A stretch of 33,988 bases of DNA, taken from Rhizophlyctis rosea. Lineage: Eukaryota > Chytridiomycota > Chytridiomycetes > Rhizophlyctidales > Rhizophlyctidaceae. The position numbers were made by a program, and so were the translations under genes. Below the pieces are notes generated by a model. It made no database searches and was not told where the DNA came from. It was given only the letters and a program-made list of their open reading frames with translations. The first letter of the stretch is position 1. Each line of letters begins with the position of its first letter. Of this stretch, positions 1-11,756 are shown piece by piece. The stretch spans positions 1 through 33,988 of the forward strand of contig JADGJC010000165.1 of assembly GCA_027596075.1 (NCBI GenBank), given 5' to 3'.

Positions 1-452
1 TCCATGCATGCTTTTCCAATTCAATTCCTTAAGCAAACATGTCACATACAATCTCCCCTCCCCACCACACCCTCGTCACTCTATCTCATCCCACCCATCT
101 CCTCAGACCCACACCACCTCCTTTCCCGGTCCGTCCCCAAGACGACCAGTACATGGTGGCCAGTCTCAACCTTTACAAAGCGAAAAAAGCCCTTCGAACG
201 TCAATACCACCTCACTTCACAAATCAGCTCAAAAGAAACTTGAGCACCTCATCAACCAAGACCCAACCCCACCAAACATCAAAATCCTTCAAAATATCCT
301 CCTCGCCCGCTTCCTCCTGCTCTTCAATCCAAAACCCCCAACCTCCTCTCCAACACCACCGCACTTCCTCGCCCTTCCCAACACCTCTCCCCTCCTCTTC
401 CAATCCCGTCCCTCCTCTTCCGAATCGGTCTCCCACTCACTACCCCATGCAC

Positions 453-965
453 TCAGCTGAAGTTCCATGCCCCCTCTTCCACCAAGACTTCCCCTAAAAA
501 ACTATCTGAACTCACCTGCGTATCCCTGCCCTCCACACTACCCAATGCCGCAGGAGTTGCATCATATTCAGCTTTCACGCAGGGCCGCCTTTCCTTACGG
601 CTTGCCCTATTCGCGTGGTACCTGCATAAATGTATGGCCCAGGTACAAGGTGCAGGTAAACATTTTGCTACGTTCGCCGACCCAACATTGGTGGGATTGG
701 CGGAATCATAGATGAGCGCTCGATGGGGCGTGCGAGACGTAGTTGCTGCAGGCATGGGGCGGACGCGTTCGGAGCGGTAGGGGGACGGAAGGGTATTCCT
801 GTCGACTGGTTGGTGGAGGCTGGTGTAAAGATTTTTGAAAAATTCGCTGATGAAGATCGGGCTTGGCGGGTAGGATGCGTAATGATTGAAGAGTTCCGTC
901 AGGCGGCGGATGTCAGATGTCGGATAAATGGAGTGGGATGTTAGGATATTCACAACCTCGTTCAC
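453..965 (-). other. Possible exon(s) of an unrecognised gene, minus strand
   Basis: An open frame of 170 codons reads from about 965 down to 453. It opens with GTG directly after an in-frame TGA, so it is not a complete eukaryotic CDS and would have to be an internal exon. Its first 60 residues (around LTELFNHYASYPPSP and FISEFFKNLYTSLHQP) look protein-like and use C-ended codons, as exon 5' ends do elsewhere in this window. A good GTGAGT donor sits on the minus strand near 519. A downstream minus frame at 436-224, ending in DEVLKFLLS and a TGA, could be a terminal exon, but I could not join the two with confident phase. The complementary plus frames at 723-944 and 39-497 are also open. I recognise no family, and strand and structure are uncertain. 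Confidence 0.22.
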
Positions 966-3900
966 CAGTCATTCCAGTGGTCCATCGGCAACTCATAATA
1001 TCATAGCATTCAAGTTGGGGAGGTCAAAGGGTACAAGCACGTATTGTACTTGGATGACGTCAATGTTGTAGAAAAGGGATATTCCTTGATGTGCTCACCA
1101 CAGGCATCTGAGTCCGCCCGAGCAACAAGGCGGCACGACTGCCGGGCAGGAGACCAAACGCATGATCACGACGGCTGTCCGCCAGAACGGGACCCCACCC
1201 AGTGGCAAATGGGACAATCCGAACCCCTACCTAGTCATTTAGAAATAATGATTGATCACTGTATGGCCATGCTACAGGCAACCACTCCCGGTATGCAGCG
1301 GGCGCAGTCACATTGGGTTTTTGTCCGCAGTGGGCGCCCTTTTTTTTCGATGATGTACTCTACTGACGATCGTCGAAACTTAGGTCAGCAGTTTTGCGTT
1401 ACGAATTGCAGGATTTATCAGATCTAACCCTAAACAAAGTGAACGAATGCAACCGGTCTCGACCATCCAATCTCAAAAAGAGGGCTTCACATTGCATGAA
1501 TGCCCAGAAGAACGCACTTTGTCAACACCAAAACCACATCCGCTTCGCGACGTTGCCATAAAATGACATCGGCTGGAATGCATGACAACCCGCAACCTTA
1601 GCAACCTTCTTTGCAGCTTCAGCCTATCGCCGTTCTGGATCGAAGTAGTCAGATAAGTAATGCCTCATGCGCAGAGTTTGCGTTTCGCACAGTTTGCGTT
1701 ATGAAATGCGAGGGCCTCCTGAACGCGGAGGCAGGCTTGGGTGCTATTGCAAAAGAAGTAAAAGAGGTAGTTATTGCGGGCGTCAGGAGGGTTAGTTAGA
1801 ATCTGAATTCAGTTGAGGGGGGTCAAGTTCTGCGCGCCATCCCATCCACACCGATCCCGTAAGCATCATGTTGAACCGCTTCGCCCCGAGTCGAAGGCGG
1901 CCCCTCTTCATAATCACCACTTTGGATCATTTTCATCTGCGACGCATTTGCCCAGCATACCGGGACACTCCGTTATGTGTCCCCATGTTCTCTCCAAGTG
2001 TTCCCCATCAGTTCCCATCACCAATTGGAAGTTCAAGAGTCAACATCGGCCACCCAACGCTCCAACCGCTTGTGTACAGACCTTACAGATGCCCTCATTA
2101 TGATGGCAATACCGCCTTGAAGGTCTTAAAGCTCTCGTGTCTCTGAATTCATCTCTACAAATAAAGAGCAAAAACAAATGCAAGCAAGGGACTGTGGTCC
2201 ATTATTCCGTCATATAGGTGTAGGCCTTTGCAAGGAGCCTGCTCCGAAGACCCTCAAGCAACATTCCCCAAAATCTACATCCAATCACAATTTCTCCGCC
2301 AGCATCAAATGAATGCGGAGCCCAGGCCGCCAAACAAATGAAGATGTTACGTAAGAGAAACCCTGCCACCGATGGAAAGCGATGGAAGTTTGGCAGGTGA
2401 CATATGAGCATGAACCGCGGACACAGAGGGTGTGATGAATCCACCCGGAGGTCTCGGAGACGGGGTCCGAAAGTCCAAAGTTTTCGTTGCCCAGAACAGC
2501 TTATTCCTTCCACGGGAATGACCGGGTGAGGGTGTCCGCCTTACTAGCCATCGTTAACATCAAGTTGTGGGAGTGTCCTGTGAAATAGATGATGTCTGCA
2601 GATGATGAAGAAAGCGGGTGGCAAGAAAGGAACGGGATGGAAGTTACCTGTAGGAAAGGTAAATCGACAGGTTGAAGATAGGTTACAAACGGAAGCATAC
2701 TAAGCATGAAATTGGTGAGAAAGGGCAAGGAGGTCCAGACGTTTGGACTTTGTGGGTTGTTGTGGCCATTGTTCAGTTGTTTCTGCTGAGCAAAGCGGAA
2801 CGGGCAATCATGACATCATAGGAGCTTGCCTGTGTCGTACAAATGGGCTGCAGATTCTCTACGTCATAGAGCACAGTGGCCATGCGATCGGGGGCCGATC
2901 TTTCCGCGAAAATTTGCGAAGATCCGTGCCCCTCGGTGGCCCTCGCAACCCGACAAGTCGGAGAGATTGGTCATGAACTCCCGCGATTTTCCGTGTTGCA
3001 TGTTTCAAACCGTTGATTGGCCAGTGGACTTCATCAGCCACGCCAAGCCGGTGGGCTGATCAATGCATTTGACGAGGCTTGTGATATGAGCCCAGTCAGC
3101 AGATCGCTGGTCATCTCGCTTGTGTGACACAGGTCTGCCAATTGTTGTTAATGATGCACGTCATCGAGGGACACACAGGTGTATCGACGTCATTTGCGCC
3201 TTTGAACCGATGGGTCCAATGGGATGGGACGGTGGACCCAGACCGGAGTGTCGCCATTCACGGTGCCATACAGTTGGGTGGCACCCGACGCACATGGCGC
3301 CCACAACGTCGATACGTGTGATGATGTGCACCATTTTTGTGGGATCAATTGGTAAGTGCATCCTAAGCGTGTAGTGGACAGAAGGGCGTGCATCAACGTG
3401 TCCATCAATGATTTTGTGGACACATCTCACTGTGAATTGTTGTATGAAAGAAGAAAGCTGACAGAGAGGCGAAACCCACGGAAATAGCGGGTGGGAACCA
3501 ATTGAGCACAGTGCTGACTCTGCTGAGTGTGAAATGACGATCACCTCCAATTTCCACCATCGGCGCTGCCCCCCCTACAGGCACCCAGCCCCCCCAACAA
3601 CATTCCCCACCCATTTGACAAAAATCCGTCGTTTTCTCACACCTCTTCAGAAGCGCTCACTTGTGTGTGTGCATTCATTGTTGCTATTACGGGCATATTC
3701 AATTGTTCCCCATTTGACCACCCAGCAGGTCCAAAGGCCTATTCACTACTGTGCTCCGAATCACACAGGTTGGTATCCAATAAGGCGGGCAAACCAATAG
3801 GCAATGGGGTGTAGTAGCACATAGCATAGCAACAAACCTGCAGGACTTTGCATGCGGGTGAAACGGGGTCTAGACCCAGGCTCCTCCACCAACAAACCTG

Positions 3901-5027
3901 CAACTGCCTCCTGCAGGCTGCAGACCCACCAATCTTCTGTCCAGTCTGTCCATACCATGTGACTAACACCGCCTCTCCGTTTTATGCCCCTCCCTCAGCC
4001 TTGTTTCTCCTGCTCAGGCATATCCCACAGCCCACAACCACCTTGCAGATCCATTTGTTGCTCGCTCGCTCTCTCTCTCTCCTCTCTTCCCACTCCTTTT
4101 CGGATTACATTTGGGCCCAACCCTTTTAGATCGGAGTTTCCCACAACTCCCTCCCAAGCTCATCCAATCAGAAAAGCTCCAAACCGCTGATTTTCGTTCT
4201 TCGGATAAACAACCAATAGCGTTTGGTTTACATACCCTTCCCGTATGTGTGTTGCGTCTGTTGGTAGTGCAGCTTGCGCCATATGCATGCTAACCGCTCT
4301 TGGCGTATGCTGGAAGCAGATCCTCTCCTTGTTGAATACCCGCTGATCGCCCCCCTTCTCTACGGGAGTATCGTCTATCCATTCATACGCTCCGGTTCCA
4401 TTAAAAGGTGAGTCGGAATCGGTTGGTGGATCGAGCAAGTCTATGATGATTGCTATGGGATTCGATTGATGGGAGGGGTTAATGATCCATGTGTTCAGTT
4501 TGTCTGACGTGCACACGTCAGTGAGGCTCTGTTGTTCCATCAACACCTTGCCGCATGAGCAATCCTGGCTTCTGGAGGAAAGGGGGGAGAGGGGAAGGAG
4601 AGCAGCTCCCGAAAGTTGGAACACTTCTAGCACTTCTTTGTTCAATTTCATTCTTCGCAACGTGCTTGCAAAGAACTTGGCAGTCAAAGAGCACAATTGC
4701 GTCGATTATTGAGTGGGGTGCCTTGCGTGCGGCGGTTCATTGTTACGTAGTAACCACCACCTGCTGCTTACACAGCCGGACGCCGATTCTCGATGGTGTT
4801 CCACTAGACTCTATTCTAACCCCTTCGACTCCGATTCTTCCCGTTTTCAGCAAACCACCAGGTCCGCTGTATTGGTCAAACTGGCTCAACGACAAAGCAA
4901 CGATTGCATCATCAGTATTTCTACCTTGCATACCTACAAACGAACAACACCTTTCACCAACGTAGATACAAACATAGCTGCAACCATTCATCCACCGAAA
5001 CGCATCAAAACTAGCCATTTGGCAGCA
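966..5027. other. Long stretch without a supported gene; upstream region of the phosphatase gene
   Basis: I see no frame with domain similarity, no splice-consistent exon chain and no exon-type codon pattern. Open frames of up to 178 codons occur but resemble chance frames. The segment nearest the phosphatase gene (about 4700-5027) is open in the phosphatase frame but has no ATG before 5028, so I take it as 5' untranslated. CCAAT pentamers occur at 4164-4168 and 4213-4217. A 13-base direct repeat, CAACAAACCTGCA, occurs near 3830 and 3891. No RNA gene was recognised. Confidence 0.5.
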
Positions 5028-8000
5028 ATGACCGCCATATTTCCACCACCGTCACCGACCTTGCTCCAATCACACACTCAACAACGCTCATGTTCGCCTC
5101 TCCCTTCCCCTCTACATCTTCGTAACCCATCGCCTAGGTCACCCAGCGGGCTATCACCGGGTGGTAAAGGAAGTCCCAGCGGAGTCGGAGGGAAGGATTA
5201 CTTTTCAGTCAAACTTCCCGTCACAGCCGCTGGAAACCTGACTCCCGCAACCGGACCTGCCGCTGGCGCCGCTTTGGGAGCAAGAAGACCGTCGATTTCA
5301 AAGCTTGGCGAGAATGCACCTCCCTTATATACTGCCCCCGCCGGACCAACATACCAGCACCACGTCCACTTCGCGTCCATACCAACATCATCCACCAACA
5401 CGACATCTACAGGCACAAATCTCAGCACCATTTCCTCGTTGAGTGGAGATTCCATCGGAAGTGGTTCGTCCAGTGGGAGCGGGCGTTTGAGTTCGGGAAG
5501 TGACGGGAGCGGAAGTGGCGAGAGTGTAAGAAGTTCAGGCAGCACGGGACGGATAAGTGGAGCTGCCGTACCTTTGGGAAATCCAGTAGTTGCTTTGAAT
5601 GGTGAGTCTGATGTCTCAAAGAATAATCTGATTAGCACATATACTTACATGACGCATCAGCTCCCTCAATGTCGCGCCAGACCGGTTTCTCGTTGAAGCT
5701 ACCTAAATCTGCGATGGCACCTACTTCTGCATCATCCTCCCACCCCACGGAGATCACTGCAGAAGACCTCGCTACCCTCCTTGTCCCACCTTCGCCTTCC
5801 TCCCCCACTTCAGCCCATTCCACTTCTCCTTCGCAAGCATCATCCGGGTCTTCACCAATGATGAAGAGTTCACCTTCGCCAGAATCAGCGCCGTCCATCT
5901 CCATTGCACCTTCTTCACCGACTGGAACACCCTCAACATCCTCCGTCCTGCTTCTCGACCTACGACCTTCAACCGCCTATACCACCTCCCATATCACCCA
6001 ATCTCTCAACATCTGCATCCCCACCATGATGTTGAAGCGAGCAAGCTCGACCGTTTCCAAAATGGTGGGAAGTCTAGGTGGAGAGGCGATGAAGGCAAAG
6101 ATGCAAGCTGGTGGGGACACGAAGGAGTGGTATGACTGGGAGTGGGTTATCGTGTATGATGGCGAAGACGGTGCGACGGGTATCGCCCGATCGGTAGCTG
6201 GAAGGATGTGTGGTGAGATTGATGGTGGAGTACTCGGCAAAGAGAAGGACGCGAACAGTTGTGGTGCTCCCAAGATCGCCACTTTGAAGGGGGGATTCGG
6301 AACCTTCAAGAACCAGTACCCTCACCTGTGCGATTCCTCCGCCGCGAAGCCGCCTGCAGGCCCTCCGATGCAGTTGAATCTACCTGCGGGCAACCGTGCG
6401 CCTGGTAACCTCACTCTGCCCACGACATCCGCCTTCCTCGGTCCCTTCACAGCACCCACCATTCTACCTTCTCATTTCGCCCACCCGCATCCATCCTACA
6501 ATCCATTGGGCCCCATCCAGTTGCCTACCGCAAACGCCGCACCATCCACCCCGCCTTATGCTTCCCACGTTGCGGTCGGTTCGCAGTCCGCTTCACGTTC
6601 GGCGCAGGATATGCTGGTTGATGCGGAGGATGTGGTGAGGAAGTTCCGCATGGTGGAGGAAGATGAAAAACGCCGTCTGGAGATGAGCTTGCGTTGCCGT
6701 AGTGGGGAGGAGATGTGGAGTGTTAGTGATGGGTTGGAAGGAGGCGTGCGAAACCGGTACAACAACATTTGGCCTTGTGAGTATTTTGAATTGGTTTACC
6801 AAAGTTGGTCAAGCTTACAAGAAGCACGTATGCTAATCAATTCTTGTCTTTCCCCAGTCAACCATAACAGAGTCAAGCTACCGAAGCGTAACCCCCATGA
6901 CTGCGATTACATCAACGCCTCGCACATCATCTCCCCGCTCGAAATGGCCGGCATCTCCCCCGGCACTGAGAGCGAGTCATCGCCAAAGTCGGATATCGAG
7001 TCTCCGGTTTCTGCAACCTCGATGGATGTAGAGCAGGATGCGCCAGTCCACGAAGACGTGCACGCTCATCGACATGGTCATGGCCACCGCTACAAGACGA
7101 AGAAGAATCGGTCGTACATCGCCACGCAGGGTCCGATGCAAGATACTTTTGAAGATTTTTGGCGGATGATTGTTTGTGAGGATTCGAAGTGAGTATTTGT
7201 TTCTTTGTTCATGATATGTGTCAGGGAATATATATCTAACCGTACATGTCATCAATCATCACAGCTTGATCCTCATGCTCTGTTCGGAAGATTCTCGGCT
7301 ATCGAACGCATGTGAAGGCTCCAACTCCCCCACGTTCAACCCCTTCCCTCACCTTCGCCGCGCCCGATCATGCGACACCTACTGGCCCGCACCACACCAG
7401 ACTATCACTTTCCCCACCGTGACAATCACATGCGAAGACGAAGTGGATTTGTTTGGCGGCGAGTTGGTGATCCGGAAGTTCTTGGTTTCTCCAATCGGTG
7501 GATGGGATAAGGAGCGGCATGTGTGGCAAGTGCAGTACACGAAATGGCCTGACCATGGTGTGCCGGAGGATCCGGATGCGGCGTTGCGGTTGCATTTTGT
7601 TGTTGAGAGCGTGCGCAAGTCTGTGAGGCGTGCTCATCAGCGGTTGGTGGCGTCGAGGGAGATGGAGGTTGATCAGGAGCAGGATGCGGGTGGAGACAAG
7701 GTGACGGTGAAGGACCCACCGATGGTGGTTCATTGTAGCGCTGGCTGTGGTCGGACGGGGGCGTACATCGTGATTGAGGCTGCGGTAGAAGTGTTGAGAA
7801 GCAGGGGCGGAGAAGTTGGAGAGTTCTTGAGTGGTGGCATGGTCGGGGAAGGAATGCCTCAAGCATCAATGATGCCTCAACAACCGACAACACCATACCA
7901 CCCTCCACCAATGACACCACACCCATTCGCAATGGCAACCCCATTCTTCACCCCCTTCGAAACCCCCAGTCTCATCAACACAGAAGCCGGCGCGTTCTTT

Positions 8001-8633
8001 CCAATGACACCCGGCGTAGTAACCAGCGTCGCAGAAGCAAACAAAGGCGAATACCCCTTCCGTGTCCCACCCGCCCTACCCACCACCACCACCGCCCGAA
8101 CACCTTTCTACACCGCCGGCATATACCCCCAAACCCCCGGCGTAGGCACATCCTACATCGGCCGAGACTACCTCACCGCTCGCACAGGGATGCCCGCAAA
8201 CCCTCTCCTACTCCACCAACAACCCCTCGCAACCGCCCCCGCACCTGCCGCACACCGCCACACCACCGCTTTCGCCCCGCCGCAACAGGCACATACCACC
8301 AACACCCTCCCACAAGACGTTGTCCTAACCTTCACACACCTCCTCCGCACGCAACGTCTCCTCATGGTCCAGAGCGTGACGCAGTTCAAGTTTTGTTATG
8401 ATGTCGTGAAGCGGTTTGGGGATATTTGGAGTGGGCGGAAGGGCGGGATGTCTGATGCTGCGGGGGGGAAGGAGGGGACGGTGCCTATGAGTGTTGAGGG
8501 GCCTTCTGGGGGTGTTGATGCGCGGACGCAGACGAGGGGTGGGGGGGATGCGGCGAAGGTGAAGGAGGTTTATGAGAAGATTGTTGGGAGGGAGGATGTT
8601 GATACTGTTTTGAGAAGGGTTTGTGCTATTTGA
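5028..8633 (+). CDS. Rhodanese-domain protein tyrosine phosphatase (Ptp2/Ptp3/Pyp1-like)
   Basis: Exons are 5028-5601, 5661-6776, 6858-7188 and 7265-8633, giving 1129 aa; all introns are GT-AG with consistent phase. The start is the only ATG in the open frame of exon 1. Residues 1-280 are Ser/Pro/Gly-rich and probably disordered. Residues 285-415 form a rhodanese-like domain (SVLLLDLRP, VIVYDGEDG, LKGGFGTFKNQYPHLC) with no Cys at the active-site loop, so it is probably non-catalytic. The PTP domain begins at NRYNNIWPFNHNRVKL, read across the second intron, followed by DYINASHI, SYIATQGP, KWPDHG (Asp770), the P-loop HCSAGCGRTG (Cys831, Arg837) and MVQSVTQFKFCY. This architecture is that of the fungal phosphatases that dephosphorylate stress and cell-integrity MAP kinases, so a MAPK tyrosine phosphatase is the likely role. 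Two large low-complexity insertions interrupt the catalytic domain (see findings). Confidence 0.93.
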
Positions 8634-11600
8634 AGTTGCGGCCATGGTGGTAGATTTTCTTGGAGAATTTGTGGCATAGAATATAGTGTGGAGGCATAGG
8701 ATATGGAGGATGGGAGGTCGCGACGGGACGGGAGGGGAGATGTTTTCTCTTTGTGTGTATCTTGTACAAATTGTTGAGGGGCAGCATACCAGCGTTTTAT
8801 TGGCTTTATATTTTTTTTGTAGATTAGGATTGTAAAATTTTGCGGGATAGTTTGGGGTGAGGGGTGGAGGGAGGGTCTAGGGGGAAGGTGTTCTTAGCTT
8901 TTTGCTGATCCGTGATAATATTATGTAGGTGCTTTATATTCATCTCGTGTGTTGATTTGAATAGATGTGACTTCTGAATATCAGAATTGTGTGTTCCGGT
9001 TCTGGAGATTCGTAAGAGGCTGATGCGCCATTTCTTTTGTCATAGTTATTGAGGAGCAAACTGCCGGTCTCCATTTGACAGTTGCAGGTATCGCCTGTGA
9101 GGTGATTGTGTTGCTTTCGACATAACTCCAGCTCGGGGGGGAAGTGTGACGACATGATCGCTGACTTCAACTCGAGCCTTCGAATGCAATGAATGATGCC
9201 ACCAGCATTGCACTTTGAGTGCGTAGTAAGCCTTGTCCTGCTCTTTTTCCCCCTCTTTGACGCTGAGCGATGTTGCTGTCATGGGGGCTTTCATCCTCTT
9301 GAAACTCATTCAGATCTGAACGTGCAACATGCAAAAAACAACAACCATGCATCATCATCTTACTTCTGCAGGCACGTGTAAACATGAATGTCAGTGCATG
9401 GATTGATGCACACAGATCCGGCAATCCAGTATATAACCAAGGCAGGAGATGTATTTCATTGCTACTCAAGCGGCCCAAATGATGAACATCTTCGATGTTC
9501 GAACAAGCCCTTCAAACCATCAGCTTCCAATCCAAATATGTTTAAATCGCTGCTAACCCAGCAACTCAACATAAAAAGATGGACCTAACATTCCCGGCAT
9601 CATTCAAACAACTCTGTTGGAGGGTTGAACATCATGTAACATTGCTCATTTTTTGGAGTAAATTGGACCGGCACATTTGACACTTTGCCTGATTTTACAC
9701 GGGAGCGACTGAATAGCGGAGATGGTACAGATCTCAGCTCACCACTTAATTCAATGGAACCAACGGTCGCTGTCTTTTCTTAGAGTGTTTATGTCAAATG
9801 GATAACACCGCAAACCAAAGTCATCCTTGCCGGCGGACAGCCTTTGGAGGCTGTATATGTTACCTCTCCCACCAGGTTAGTACGGTGTTAGGGGTGATAC
9901 ACTGGAGAACCTATTTGTTTTTCTTTCGCGGAAGATTTCAAATTCCTTCACGCCTCACAAAAAGAACCCGTGATTTGATACGAAACTTTGCACTGTACAA
10001 GCTATGCAACTTGCTCATGGATGTCACCCGTATACAAAGAGCAGCAGGTGAGTGCAACAGATCGGGACTATTCAAAAAGACACCTCCCAAAAGAACTCGC
10101 AAGATAATCAGCAATCTCCATGCAGGTAAATGCTGAAATACCTGGGGATATTGAGAAAATGGTGAGACCCGCCCAACGCCGCGAAGTTTGCCACCGACCT
10201 CGACGACCGAAAAAGTACGTATTGCATGCAGCATGCATCTGCAACCTCCAGTAGGATGGACTGAATGGGATCCATCTCGAGAAATGATAGAAAAGTATTA
10301 ACCTCCATCCGCTCACAGCTCTTGTATTCTTCGATCTCATTCTGTTCTGCATGTGTCGATGCCTAACAACTCCCGCGTTTGAGACCATCGAACCATCTAC
10401 ATATGTATAGATCAACTTCCACTTCACTCAACTCCCTTTGAAAGGGATCGATTTCCGGCGCATTGGATCCACATGTGCCTCAATGCGTGTTCATTTTTCA
10501 CATCATTGGACGGACCGTTGTGGAAACCAACTTAGGTGGATTAGCCGATATGCAGATGTCCAGGTGCCATAAGAGGACGAAATATTTCCCTCCTGCTTTC
10601 GATCACACATGTCGAGTGACGTAGAGTTCCGGTGGCGAGAACGAGGTAAATTGACTTTGCAACTTGTGCGTTCTGCATCAAAAGACAGTTCAAATACCCC
10701 ACCGGTTGTTGGCCGGCCAGGCGGGTTTGCATGTGGGATTGTGCCAATTCTTTACTTATTGTGTTTTCTAGCGGCAAAAAAAAACCCCCGTGGCAAAGAT
10801 TGGCATCTCACCTTGTCATCGAGTTCTCGGATGCCATAGCTGTCCCAATGATAAGTTAGTATGAGCAAGAGTTCAAAGTAGCATGGACTTGAAAGTAATC
10901 AGGTGGGAGGTACGCTGGAACTTGAGAGACAATGCGATTTTCTGCGTTGTAGAATTCTGGGTGGGCTTAACAAAGGCGGACAGTGAACAACACTGTGTGA
11001 GGTTCAGTGAGAGACTCGGAAAGATCAGTAAATCTTTCGGCTTCGAGGTCAAGTATCACGTACCAAGTACTCTCAGCTGTACGTACGAGATGTGCTTCAC
11101 TCTCTTGAGATATTGTACTTGTTGTTTCGCAGGTCGGGACTCCGCATACGCCTGGTCGAGTCCGCCCATTTACAGTGATCCATTGTTCATTAGGCATTTT
11201 CATCCTCTTCAAGCAATGGATTTTTTTTTTGCTTCCCTTGTCAAGACGGAAGATGCATCGACTAGTTTCGAAAAGAGCAGGAGGCAGTACCCTGAGCAGG
11301 TTGGTTCGTCTGTGTTTTGGCTACTCGTGGCGAGATCGAATAGAGCCCACGAGGGGAAGCTTTCACCCGCATTCCTTTAACATTGATAACAAATGCGGTG
11401 CACAATTGGCAGGTCCTAAGAGCAAATATCGTCAGAAAGCATGTCCAATAGATACGACAACAGGCCAGCAGATACATGTATCTAACGACGCAAAAGTGGG
11501 ATGAAGACCCTTGGCACAGTCCATGCTTTGCCGCCCGCAGTCCATGTTCATCCATGATCCGGGGCCTGTGCCGAGCCTGGTCTCAGTGGTCTGGTCAGGG

Positions 11601-11756
11601 CCATTCGGAGATTGGCAACCCACAGAAACCCCCTCTGAATCCAATCTCGCCGGTCAAAAGGGTGAAACCTACAGAGCCTACACTCCACTCACAGATCACT
11701 CAACAACCCCCACTGGCAGCCTTGCTCTTCTGTCACCCACACGCAATACAAGCAAT
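8634..11756. other. Intergenic stretch, no supported gene
   Basis: The first 250-300 bases are G/T-rich and probably the 3' untranslated region of the phosphatase gene. The rest contains only short or unpatterned open frames, the longest being 165 codons at 10883-11380, with no motif, splice-consistent continuation or exon-type composition. No tRNA or other structured RNA was recognised. Confidence 0.5.

Noticed and set aside
1426..1436. TAACCCTAAAC resembling a telomere repeat
   Set aside because: Only about one and a half units, interstitial, with no array around it.
10883..11380. 165-codon plus frame with an ATG upstream of NMA111
   Set aside because: No recognisable domain or composition signal, and it does not splice into the NMA111 N-terminus in a conserved way.
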